From contig OV050030.1 in assembly GCA_920105625.2 (NCBI GenBank), positions 244,497,889-244,561,888 on the forward strand: 64,000 bases of DNA, given 5' to 3'. Below, piece after piece: positions 11,129 through 22,838 of this stretch. Source of the stretch: Clusia tigrina. Its lineage: Eukaryota; Arthropoda; Insecta; Diptera; Clusiidae. A program made the position numbers and the translations under genes. How positions within the stretch are numbered: position 1 is the stretch's first letter; each line of letters opens with the position of its first letter. Below the pieces are notes generated by a model. It saw only the letters and a program-made list of their open reading frames with translations, did no database searches and was not told where the DNA came from.

Positions 11129-13666
11129 CAATTTGAAGTTTTATCAGTGTTTGATTTCGGAATCAAGGGTAGCATAGCTTTGAGCGATAGCGTAAATTGA
11201 CAAGAGGCTCGAGTACTTTATTGTTACAAAATTTCAAGGTTTTATGACGCTCCAGTAAAAAGTTACAAGCATTTGTATGTTGCAAACTTTGATAGGTGTA
11301 GGACGTACCGTATAGAAGTTAGGGCCATTTGAAGTTTTATCAGAGTTTGATTTGGGGCTCAAGGGTAGCATAGCTTTGAGCGATAGCTTAAATTGACAAG
11401 AGGCTCGAGTACTTTATTGTTACAAAATTTCAATGTTTTATGACGCTCCAGTAAAAAGTTACAAGCATTTGTATGTTGCAAACTTTGATAGGTGTAGGAC
11501 GAACCGTATAGAAGTTAGGGCCATTTGAAGTTTTATCAGTGTTTGATTTGGGACTCAAGGGTGGCATAGCTTTGAGCGATAGCTTAAATTGACAAGAGGC
11601 TCGAGTACTTTATTGCTACAAAATGTCAATGTGTTATGACGCTCCAGTAAAAAGTTACAAGCATTTGTATGTTGCAAACTTTGATAGGTGTAGGACGTAC
11701 CGTATAGAAGTTAGGGCCATTTGAATTTTTATCAGTGTTTGATTTGGGACTCAAGGGTGGCATAGCTTTGAGCGATAGCTTAAATTGACAAGAGGCTCGA
11801 GTACTTTATTGTTACAAAATTTCAAGGTTTTATGACGCTCCAGTAAAAAGTTACAAGCATTTGTATGTTGCAAACTTTGATAGGTGTACCGCATAGAAGT
11901 TAGGGCCATTTGAAGTTTTATCAGTGTTTGATTTGGGACTCAAGGGTAGCATAGCTTTGAGCGATAACTTAAATTGACAAGAGGCTCGAGTACTTTATTG
12001 ATACAAAATTTCAAGGTTTTATGATGCTCCAGTAAAAAGTTACAAGCATTTGTATGGTGCAAACTTTGATAGGTGCAGGACGTACCGTATAGAAGTTAGG
12101 GCCATTTGAAGTTTTATCAGTGTTTGATTTGGGACACAAGGGAAGCATAGCTTTAAGCGATAGTTTAAATTGACAAGAGGCTCGAGTACTTTATTGTTAC
12201 AAAATTTCAAGGTTTTATGACGCTCCAGTAAAAGTTACAAGCATTTGTATGTTCCAAACTTTGATAGGTGTAGGACGTACCGTATAGAAGTTAGGGCCAT
12301 TTGAAATTTAATCAGTATCTGATTTGGGACTCAAGGGTAGCATAGCTTTGAGCGATAACTTAATTTGACAAGAGGCTCCAGTACTTTATTATTACAAAAT
12401 TTCAAGTTTTTATAACGCTCCAGTAGAAAGTTACAAGCATTTGTATGTTGCAAACTTTGATAGGTGTAGGACGTCCCGTAAAGAAGTTTGGGCCATTTGA
12501 AGTTTTATCAGTGTTTGATTTGGGACTCAATAGTAGCATAGCTTTGAGCGATAGCTTAAATTGACAAGAGGCTCGAGTACTTTATTGTTACCAAACTTCA
12601 AGGTTTTATAACGCTCCAGTAAAAAGTTACAAGCATTTGTATGTTGCAAACTTTGATAGGTGTAGGACGAACCGTATAGAAGTTAGGGCCATTTGAAGTT
12701 TTATCAGTGTTTGATTTGGGACACAAGGGTAGCATAGCTTTAAGCGATAGTTTAAATTGACAAGAGGCTCGAGAACTTTATTGTTACAAAATTTCAAGGT
12801 TTTATGACGCTCCAGTAAAAGTTACAAGCATTTGTATGTTCCAAACTTTGATAGGTGTAGGACGTACCGTATAGAAGTTAGGGCCAATTGAAGTTTAATC
12901 AGCATCTGATTTGGGACTCAAGGGTAGCATAGCTTTGAGCGATAGCTTAAATTGACAAGAGGCTCGAGTACTTTATTGTTACAAAATTTCAAGGTTTTAT
13001 GACGCTCCAGTAAAAAGTTACAAGCATTTGTATGTTGCAAACTATGATAGGTGTAGGACGTACCGTATAGAAGTTTGGGCCATTTGAAGTTTTATCAGTG
13101 TTTGATTTGGGACTCAATGGTAGCATAGCTTTGAGCGATAGCTTAAATTGACAAGAAGATCGAGTACTTTATTGTTACAAAATTTCAAGGTTTTATAACG
13201 CTCCAGTAAAAAGTTACAAGCATTTGTATGTTGCAAACTTTGATAGGTGTAGGACGTACCGTATAGAAGTTAGGGCCATTTGAAGTTTTATCAGTGTTTG
13301 ATTTGGGACACAAGGGTAGCATAGCTTTAAGCGATAGTTTAAATTGACAAGAGGCTCGAGTAGTTTATTGTTACAAAATTTCAAGGTTTTATGACGCTCC
13401 AGTAAAAGTTACAAGCATTTGTATGTTCCAAACTTTGATAGGTGTAGGACGTACCGTATAGAAGTTAGGGCCATTTGAAGTTTAATCAGTATCTGATTTG
13501 GGACTCAAGGGTAGCATAGCTTTGAGCGATAGCTTAAATTGACAAGAGGCTCGAGTACTTTATTGTTACAAAATTTCAAGGTTTTATGACGCTCCAGTAA
13601 AAAGTTACAAGCATTTGTATGTTGCAAACTTTGATAGGTGTAGGACTTACCGTATAGAAGTTAGGG
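11129..13666. repeat. Segment Q, copy 2 (2538 bp)
   Basis: Thirteen monomers repeat the order of copy 1 (TTCGGAATC at 11129, 189-mer at 11717, ATGGTGC monomer at 11906, GGCTCCAG m1 at 12297, CAATAGTAGC m2 at 12493, CAGCATCTG m4 at 12884). Compared with copy 1, one extra m3 is present at 12102 and the second trimer is missing. Confidence 0.85.
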
Positions 13667-15030
13667 CAATTTGAAGTTTTATCAGTGTTTGATTTCGGAA
13701 TCAAGGGTAGCATAGCTTTGAGCGATAGCGTAAATTGACAAGAGGCTCGAGTACTTTATTGTTACAAAATTTCAAGGTTTTATGACGCTCCAGTAAAAAG
13801 TTACAAGCATTTGTATGTTGCAAACTTTGATAGGTGTAGGACGTACCGTATAGAAGTTAGGGCCATTTGAAGTTTTATCAGTGTTTGATTTGGGGCTCAA
13901 GGGTAGCATAGCTTTGAGCGATAGCTTAAATTGACAAGAGGCTCGAGTACTTTATTGTTACAAAATTTCAATGTTTTATGACGCTCCAGTAAAAAGTTAC
14001 AAGCATTTGTATGTTGCAAACTTTGATAGGTGTAGGACGAACCGTATAGAAGTTAGGGCCATTTGAAGTTTTATCAGTGTTTGATTTGGGACTCAAGGGT
14101 GGCATAGCTTTGAGCGATAGCTTAAATTGACAAGAGGCTCGAGTACTTTATTGCTACAAAATTTCAATGTGTTATGACGCTCCAGTAAAAAGTTCCAAGC
14201 ATTTGTATGTTGCAAACTTTGATAGGTGTAGGACGTACCGTATAGAAGTTAGGGCCATTTGAATTTTTATCAGTGTTTGATTTGGGACTCAAGGGTGGCA
14301 TAGCTTTGAGCGATAGCTTAAATTGACAAGAGGCTCGAGTACTTTATTGTTACAAAATTTCAAGGTTTTATGACGCTCCACTAAAAAGTTACCAGCATTT
14401 GTATGTTGCAAACTTTGATAGGTGTACCGTATAGAAGTTAGGGCCATTTGAAGTTTTATCAGTGTTTGATTTGGGACTCATGGGTAGCATAGCTTTGAGC
14501 GATAACTTAAATTGACAAGAGGCTCGAGTACTTTATTGATACAAAATTTCAAGGTTTTATGATGCTCCAGTAAAAAGTTACAAGCATTTGTATGTTGCAA
14601 ACTTTGATAGGTGTAGGACTTACCGTATAGAAGTTAGGGCCATTTGAAGTTTTATCAGTGTTTGATTTGGGACACAAGGGTAGCATAGCTTTAAGCGATA
14701 GTTTAAATTGACAAGAGGCTCGAGTACTTTATTGTTACAAAATTTCAAGGTTTTATGACGCTCCAGTAAAAGTTACAAGCATTTGTATGTTCCAAACTTT
14801 GATAGGTGTAGGACGTACCGTATAGAAGTTAGGGCTATTTGAAGTTTAATCAGTATCTGATTTGGGACTCAAGGGTAGCATAGCTTTGAGCGATAACTTA
14901 ATTTGACAAGAGGCTCGAGTACTTTATTGTTACAAAATTTCAAGGTTTTATAACGCTCCAGTAAAAAGTTACAAGCATTTGTATGTTGCAAACTTTGATA
15001 GGTGTAGGACGTACCGTATAGAAGTTAGGG
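13667..15030. repeat. Segment Q, copy 3, first seven monomers
   Basis: It begins again with TTCGGAATCAAGG, exactly 2538 bp after copy 2, and includes the extra m3 (14640), so it derives from copy 2 rather than copy 1. It ends in a hybrid at 14835: the left end is m1 (TTTAATCAGTATCTG, GATAACTTAATTTG), while the right side has ATTGTTAC and CCAGTAAAAAG. Confidence 0.82.
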
Positions 15031-16783
15031 CCATTTGAAGTTTTATCAGTGTTTGATTTGGGACTCAAGGGTGGCATAGCTTTGAGCGATAGCTTAAATT
15101 GACAAGAGGCTCGAGTACTTTATTGCTACAAAATTACAATGTGTTATGACGCTCCAGTAAAAAGTTACAAGCATTTGTATGTTGCAAACTTTGATAGGTG
15201 TAGGACGTACCGTATAGAAGTTAGGGCCATTTGAATTTTTATCAGTGTTTGATTTGGGACTCAAGGGTGGCATAGCTTTGAGTGATAGCTTAAATTGACA
15301 AGAGGCTCGAGTACTTTATTGTTACAAAATTTCAAGGTTTTATGACGCTTCAGTAAAAAGTTACAAGCATTTGTATGTTGCAAACTTTGATAGGTGTACC
15401 GTATAGAAGTTAGGGCCATTTGAAGTTTTATCAGTGTTTGATTTGGGACTCAAGGGTAGCATAGCTTTGAGCAATAACTTAAATTGACTCGAGTACTTTA
15501 TTGATACAAAATTTCAAGGTTTTATGATGCTCCAGTAAAAAGTTACAAGCATTTGTATGTTGCAAACTTTGATAGGTGTAGGACGTACCTTATAGAATTT
15601 AAAGGCCATTTTGAAGTTTTAGCAGTGTTTGATTTGGGACTCAAGGGTAGCATAGCTTTGAGCGATAGCTTAAATTGACAAGAGGCTCGAGTACTTTATT
15701 GTTACAAAATTTCAAGGTTTTATGATGCTCCAGTAAAAAGTTACAAGCATTTGTATGTTGCAAGCATTGATAGGTGTAGGACATACCGTATAGAATTTAA
15801 AGGCCATTTGAAGCTTTAGCAGTGTTTGATTTGGGACTCAAGGGTAGCATAGCTTTGAGCGATAGCTTAAATTGACAACAGGCTCGAGTACTTTATTGTT
15901 ACAAAATTTTAAGGTTGTATGACGCTCCAGTAAAAAGTTACAAGCATTTGTATGTTGCAAACTTGGATAGGTGTAGGACGTACCGTATAGAAGTTAGGGC
16001 CATTTGAATTTTTATCAGTGTTTGATTTGGGACTCAAGGGTGGCATAGCTTTGAGTGATAGCTTAAATTGACAAGAGGCTCGAGTACTTTATTGTTACAA
16101 AATTTCAAGGTTTTATGACGCTCCAGTAAAAAGTTACAAGCATTTGTATGTTGCAAACTTTGATAGGTGTAGGACGAACCGTATAGAAGTTACGGCCATT
16201 TGAAGTTTTATCAGTGTTTGATTTGGGGCTCAAGGGTAGCATAGCTTTGAGCGATAGCTTAAATTGACAAGAGGCTCGAGTACTTTTTTGTTACAAAATT
16301 TCAAGGTTTTATGACGCTCCAGTAAAAAGTTACAAGCATTTGTATGTTGTGAACTTTGATAGGTGTAGGACGTACCGTATAGAAGTTAGGGCAATTTGAA
16401 GTTTTATCAGTGTTTGATTTGGGACTCAAGGGTAGCATAGCTTTGAGCGATAGCTTAAATTGACAAGAGACTCGAGTACTTTATTGTTACAAAATTTCAA
16501 GGTTTTATGACGCTCCAGTAAAAAGTTACAAGCATTTGTATGTTGCAAACTTTGATAGGTGTAGGACGTACCGTATAGAAGTTAGGGCCATTTGAAGTTT
16601 TATCAGTGTTTGATTAGGGGCTCAAGGGTAGCATAGCGTTGAGCGATAGCTTAAATTGACAAGAGGCTCGAGTACTTTATTGTTACTAAATTTCAAGGTT
16701 TTATGACGCTCCAGTAAAAAGTTACAAGCATTTGTATGTTGCAAACTTTGATAGGTGTAGGACGTACCGTATAGAAGTTAGGG
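15031..16783. repeat. Degenerate N-like block, copy 1
   Basis: After a GGTGGC monomer it holds a 189-mer (15227), a 190-mer (15416), a 198-mer (15606), the CAACAGG plus TTGTATG monomer (15804), then GGTGGC, GGGGCTC with CTTTTTTG, CAATTTG, and GCGTTGAG monomers. Much of the order is repeated from 17372 at offsets of 2145 to 1954 bp. Confidence 0.75.
15416..15605. repeat. 190-bp monomer with an internal 7-bp deletion
   Basis: TTGACAAGAGGCTCGAG is shortened to TTGACTCGAG, removing 7 bp, while the end has the GAATTTAAAGG form that adds one. The next monomer has an extra T (CCATTTTGAAG). The counterpart at 17560 has the intact block, so the deletion is private. Confidence 0.9.
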
Positions 16784-17371
16784 CCATTTGAAGTTTTATC
16801 AGTGATTGATTTGAGACTCAAGGGTAGCATAGCTTTGAGCGATAGCTTCAATTGACAAGAGGCTCGAGTACTTTATTGTTACAAAATTTCAAGGTTTTAT
16901 AACGCTCCAGTAGAAAGTTACAAGCATTTGTATTTTGCAAACTTTGATAGGTGTAGGATGTACCGTATAGAAGTTTGGACGATTTGAAGTTTTATCAGTG
17001 TTTGATTTGGGACTCAATGGTAGCATAGCTTTGAGCGATAGCTGAAATTGACAAGAGGTTCGAGTACTTTATTGTTACAAAATTTCAAGGTTTTATAACG
17101 CTCCAGTAAAAAGTTACAAGCATTTGTATGTTGCAAACTTTGATAGGTGTAGGAAGTACCGTATAGAAGTTAGGGCCATTTGAAGTTTTATCAGTGTTTG
17201 ATTTGGGGCTCAAGGGTAGCATAGCGTTGAGCGATAGCTTAAATTGACAAGAGGCTCGAGTATTTTATTGTTACTAAATTTCAAGGTTTTATGACGCTCC
17301 AGTAAAAAGTTACAAGCATTTGTATGTTGCAAACTTTGATAGGTGTAGGACGTACCGTATAGAAGTTAGGG
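16784..17371. repeat. Three linking monomers (hybrid, m2-like, GGGGCTC)
   Basis: The monomer at 16784 has GAGACTC and CTTCAATTG on the left and CCAGTAGAAAG with AGTTTGGA on the right. It is another hybrid and is closely matched at 18738. The one at 16980 is m2 with CAATGGTAGC; the one at 17176 is GGGGCTC with GCGTTGAG. Confidence 0.78.
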
Positions 17372-18737
17372 CCATTTGAATTTTTATCAGTGTTTGATTT
17401 GGGACTCAAGGGTGGCATAGCTTTGAGCGATAGCTTAAATTGACAAGAGGCTCGAGTACTTTATTGTTACAAAATGTCAAGTTTTATGACGCTTCAGTAA
17501 AAAGTTACAAGCATTTGTATGTTGCAAACTTTGATAGGTGTACCGTATAGAAGTTAGGGCCATTTGAAGTTTTATCAGTGTTTGATTTGGGACTCAAGGG
17601 TAGCATAGCTTTGAGCGATGACTTAAATTGACAAGAGGCTCGAGTACTTTATTGATACAAAATTTCAAGGTTTTATGATGCTCCAGTAAAAAGTTACAAG
17701 CATTTGTATGTTGCAAACTTTGATAGGTGTAGGACGTACCGTATAGAATTTAAAGGCCATTTGAAGTTTTAGCAGTGTTTGATTTGGGACTCAAGGGTAG
17801 CATAGCTTTGAGCGATAGCTTAAATTGACAAGAGGCTCGAGTACTTTATTGTTACAAAATTTCAAGGTTTTATGATGCTCCAGTAAAAAGTTACAAGCAT
17901 TTGTATGTTGCAAGCTTTGATAGGTGTAGGACATACCGTATAGAATTTAAAGGCCATTTGAAGCTTTAGCAGTGTTTGATTTGGGACTCAAGGGTAGCAT
18001 AGCTTTGAGCGATAGCGTAAATTGACAAGAGGCTCTAGAACTTTATTGTTACAAAATTTCAAGGTTTTATGACGCTCCAGTTAAAAGTTACAAGCATTTG
18101 TATGTTGCAAACTTTGATAGGTGTAGGACGAGCCGTATAGAAGTTTCGGCCATTTGAAGTTTTATCAGTGTTTGATTTGGGACTCAAGGGTAGCATAGCT
18201 TTGAGCGATAGCTTAAATTGACAAGAGGCTCGAGTACTTTTTTGTTACAAAATTTCAAGGTTTTATGACGCTCCAGTAAAAAGTTACAAGCATTTGTATG
18301 TTGTAAACTTTGATAGGTGTAGGACGTACCGTATAGAAGTTAGGGCAATTTGAAGTTTTATCAGTGTTTGATTTGGGACTCAAGGGTAGCATAGCTTTGA
18401 GCGATAGCTTAAATTGACAAGAGGCTCGAGTACTTTATTGTTACAAAATTTCAAGGTTTTAGGACGCTCCAGTAAAAAGTTACAAGCATTTGTATGTTGC
18501 AAACTTTGATAGGTGTAGGACGTCCCGTATAGAAGTTAGGGCCATTTGAAGTTTTATCAGTGTTTGATTTGGGGCTCAAGGGTAGCATAGCGTTGAGCGA
18601 TAGCTTAAATTGACAAGAGGCTCGAGTACTTTATTGTTACTAAATTTCAAGGTTTTATGACGCTCCAGTAAAAAGTTACAAGCATTTGTATGTTGCAAAC
18701 TTTGATAGGTGTAGGACGTACCGTATAGAAGTTAGGT
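17372..18737. repeat. Degenerate N-like block, copy 2
   Basis: Starts are 17372 (188 bp: the 7-bp deletion plus one G lost in CAAGTTTTATG), 17560 and 17757 (both 197 bp), 17954, 18150, 18346 and 18542. The monomer at 17954 joins the 197-class neighbourhood directly to an AGCGTAAATTG plus GAAC type, with no CAACAGG monomer. Confidence 0.78.
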
Positions 18738-20108
18738 CCATTTGAAGTTTTATCAGTGTTTGATTTGAGACTCAAGGGTAGCATAGCTTTGAGCGATATC
18801 TTCAATTGACAAGAGGCTCGAGTACTTTATTGTTACAAAATTTCAAGGTTTTATAACGCTCCAGTAGAAAGTTACAAGCATTTGTATGTTGCAAACTTTG
18901 ATAGGTGTAGGACGTACCGTATAGAAGTTTGGACCATTTGAAGTTTTATCAGTGTTTGATTTGGGACTCAATGGTAGCATAGCTTTGAGCGATAGCTTAA
19001 ATTGACAAGAGGCTCGAGTACTTTATTGTTACAAAATTTCAAGGTTTTATAACGCTCCAGTAAAAAGTTACAAGCATTTGTATGTTGCAAACTTTGATAG
19101 GTGTAGGACGTACCGTATAGAAGTTAGGGCCATTTGAAGTTTTATCAGTGTTTGATTTGGGACACAAGGGTAGCATAGCTTTAAGCGATAGTTTAAATTG
19201 ACAAGAGGCTCGAGTACTTTATTGTTACAAAATTTCAAGGTTTTATGACGCTCCAGTTAAAGTTACAAGCATTTGTATGTTCCAAACTTTGATAGGTGTA
19301 GGACGTACCGTATAGAAGTTAGGGCGATTTGAAGTTTAATCAGTATCTGATTTGGGACTCAAGGGTAGCATAGCTTTGAGCGATAGCTTAAATTGACAAG
19401 AGGCTCGAGTACTTTATTGTTACAAAATTTCAAGGTTTTATGACGCTCCAGTAAAAAGTTACAAGCATTTGTATGTTGCAAACTTTGATAGGTGTAGGAC
19501 TTACCGTATAGAAGTTAGGGCAATTTGAAGTTTTATCAGTGTTTGATTTGGGACTCAAGGGTAGCATAGCTTTGAGCGATAGCGTAAATTGACAAGAGGC
19601 TCGAGTACTTTATTGTTACAAAATTTCAAGGTTTTATGACGCTCCAGTAAAAAGTTACAAGCATTTGTATGTTGCAAACTTTGATAGGTGTAGGACGTAC
19701 CGTATAGAAGTTAGGGCCATTTGAAGTTTTATCCGTGTTTGATTTGGGGCTCAAGGGTAGCATAGCTTTGAGCGATAGCTTAAATTGACAAGAGGCTCGA
19801 GTACTTTATTGTTACAAAATTTCAAGGTTTTATGACGCTCCAGTAAAAAGTTACAAGCATTTGTATGTTGCAAACTTTGATAGGTGTAGGACGAACCGTA
19901 TAGAAGTTAGGGCCATTTGAAGTTTTATCAGTGTTTGATTTGGGACTCAAGGGTGGCATAGCTTTGAGCGATAGCTTAAATTGACAAGAGGCTCGAGTAC
20001 TTTATTGCTACAAAATTTCAATGTGTTATGACGCTCCAGTAAAAAGTTACAAGCATTTGTATGTTGCAAACATTGATAGGTGTGGGACGTACCGTATAGA
20101 AGTTAGGG
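18738..20108. repeat. Module M, copy 3
   Basis: Starts are 18738 (hybrid), 18934 (m2), 19130 (m3, 195 bp), 19325 (m4), 19521, 19717 and 19913. A 189-bp monomer follows at 20109. The order equals 2740-4101 and 6831-8201, so this module was carried about 16 kb along the array. Confidence 0.83.
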
Positions 20109-20691
20109 CCATTAGAATTTTTATCAGTGTTTGATTTGGGACTCAAGGGTGGCATAGCTTTGAGCGATAGCTTAAATTGACAAGAGGCTAGAGTACTTTA
20201 TTGTTACAAAATTTCAAGGTTTTATGACGCTCCAGTAACAAGTTACAAGCATTTGTATGTTGCAAACTTTGATAGATGTACCGTATAGAAGTTAGGGCCA
20301 TTTGAAGTTTTATCAGTGTTTGATTTGGGACTCAAGGGTAGCATAGCTTTGAGCGATAACTTAAATTGACAAGAGGCTCGAGTACTTTATTGATACAAAA
20401 TTTCAAGGTTTTATGATGCTCCAGTAAAAAGTTACAAGCATTTGTATGTTGCAAACTTTGATAGGTGTAGGACGTACCGTATAGAATTTAAAGGCCATTT
20501 GAAGTTTTAGCAGTGTTTGATTTGGGACTCAAGGGTAGCTTAGCTTTGAGCGATAGCTTAAATTGACAAGAGGCTCGAGTACTTTATTGTTACAAAATTT
20601 CAAGGTTTTATGACGCTCCAGTAAAAAGTTACAAGCATTTGTATGTTGCAAGCTTTGATAGGTGTAGGACGTACCGTATAGAATTTAAAGG
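20109..20691. repeat. 189-197-197 triplet, start of an N module
   Basis: The 189-mer at 20109 is followed by 197-mers at 20298 (TTGATAC, ATGATGCTCC) and 20495 (GCAAGC). This is the signature opening of module N. The CAACATGC plus TTGTATG monomer at 20692 continues it before the order changes. Confidence 0.8.
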
Positions 20692-22838
20692 CCATTTGAA
20701 GTTTTAGCAGTGTTTGATTTGGGACTCAAGGGTAGCATAGCTTTGAGCGATAGCTTAAATTGACAACATGCTCGAGTACTTTATTGTTACAAAATTTCAA
20801 GGTTGTATGACGCTCCAGTAAAAAGTTACAAGCATTTGTATGTTGCAAACTTTGATAGGTGTAGGACGTACCGTATAGAAGTTAGGGCCATTTGAAGTTT
20901 TATCAGTGTTTGATTTGAGACAAGGGTAGCATAGCTTTGAGCGATAGCTTCAATTGACAAGAGGCTCGAGTACTTTAATTTTACAAAATTTCAAGGTTTT
21001 CCGACGCTCCAGTAAAAAGTTACAAGCATTTGTATGTTGCAAACTTTGATAGGTGTAGGACGTACCGTATAGAAGTTAGGGCCATTTGAAGTTTTATCCG
21101 TGTTTGATTTGGAGCTCAAGGGTAGCATAGCTTTGAGCGATAGCTTAAATTGACAAGAGGCTCGAGTACTTTATTGTTACAAAATTTCAAGGTTTTATGA
21201 CGCTCCAGTAAAAAGTTACAAGCATTTGTATGTTGCAAACTTTGATAGGTGTAGGACGAACCGTATAGAAGTTAGGGCCATTTGAAGTTTTATCAGTGTT
21301 TGATTTGGGACTCAAGGGTGGCATAGCTTTGAGCGATAGCTTAAATTTACAAGAGGCTCGAGTACTTTATTGCTACAAAATTTCAATGTGTTATGACGCT
21401 CCAGTAAAAAGTTACAAGCATTTGTATGTTGCAAACTTTGATAGGTGTGGGACGTACCATATAGAAGTTAGAGCCATTTGAATTTTTATCAGTGTTTGAT
21501 TTGGGACTGAAGGGTAGCATAGCTTTGAGCGATAGCTTAAATTGACAAGAGGCTCGAGTACTTTATTGTTACAAAATTTCAAGGTTTTATGACGCTCCAG
21601 TAAAAAGTTACAAGCATTTGTATGTTGCAAACTTTGATAGGTGTAGGACGTACCGTATAGAAGTTAGGGCCATTTGAAGTTTTATCAGTGTTTGATTTGA
21701 GACTCAAGGGTAGCATAGCTTTGAGCGATAGCTTCAATTGACAAGAGGCTCGAGTACTTTATTGTTACAAAATTTCAAGGTTTTCCGACGCTCCAGTAAA
21801 AAGTTACAAGCATTTGTATGTTGCAAACTTTGATAGGTGTAGGACGTACCGTATAGAAGTTAGGGCCATTTGAAGTTTTATCAGTATCTGATTTGGGACT
21901 CAAGGGTAGCATAGCTTTGAGCGATAGCTTAAATTGACAAGAGGCTCGAGTAGTTTATTGTTAAAAATTTCAAGGTTTTATGACGCTCCAGTAAAAAGTT
22001 ACAAGCATTTGTATGTTGCAAACTTTGATAGGTGTAGGACTTACCGTATAGAAGTTAGGGCAATTTGAAGTTTTATCAGTGTTTGATTTGGGAATCAAGG
22101 GTAGCATAGCTTTGAGCGATAGCGTAAATTGACAAGAGGCTCGAGTTCTTTATTGTTACAAAATTTCAAGGTTTTATGACGCTCCAGTAAATAGTTACAA
22201 GCATTTGTATGTTGCAAACTTTGATAGGTGTAGGACGTACCGTATAGAAGTTAGGGCCATTTGAAGTTTTATCAGTGTTTGATTTGGGGCTTAAGGGTAG
22301 CATAGCTTTCAGCGATAGCTTAAATTGACAAGAGGCTCGAGTACTTTATTGTTACAAAATTTCAAGGTTTTATGACGCTCCAGTAAAAAGTTACAAGAAT
22401 TTGTATGTTGCAAACTTTGATAGGTGTAGGACGAACCGAATAGAAGTTATGGCCATTTGAAGTTTTATCAGTGTTTGATTTGGGACTCAAGGGTGGCATA
22501 GCTTTGAGCGATAGCTTAAATTGACAAGAGGCTCGAGTACTTTATTGCTACAAAATTTCAATGTGTTATGACGCTCCAGTAAATAGTTACAAGCATTTGT
22601 ATGTTGCACACTTTGATAGGTGTAGGACGTACCGTATAGAAGTTAGGGCCATTTGAATTTTTATCAGTGTTTGATTTGAGACTCAAGGGTGGCATAGCGA
22701 TAGCTTAAATTGACAAGAGGCTCGAGTACTTTATTGTTACAAAATTTCAAGGTTTTATGACGCTCCAGTAAAAAGTTACAAGCATTTGTATGTTGCAAGC
22801 TTTGATAGGTGTAGGACGTACCGTATAGAATTTAAAGG
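20692..22838. repeat. ~2.15-kb duplication, copy 1
   Basis: The monomer order 20692 (CAAC-A-GC, TTGTATG), 20888 (TAATTTTAC, TTCCGACGC), 21082, 21278, 21474, 21866, 22061, 22257, 22453 and 22649 returns from 22839. Most monomers recur at offset 2345 and then 2149, because the monomer at 21670 is absent from copy 2. The monomer at 20888 is 194 bp (GAGACAAGG). The pair at 21278 and 23623 has lost the usual TGA. Confidence 0.85.
22649..22838. repeat. 190-bp hybrid monomer at the duplication junction
   Basis: The left half matches the GAATTTTTATCAG plus GGTGGC type (as at 24798). The right half has GCAAGC and GAATTTAAAGG (as at 25184). A 7-bp deletion in CATAGCTTTGAGCGATAG removes one of two AGC-flanked intervals. 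It is followed directly by a CAACAGG monomer, skipping the 197-mers present after 24798, so it is the likely exchange point. Confidence 0.83.
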
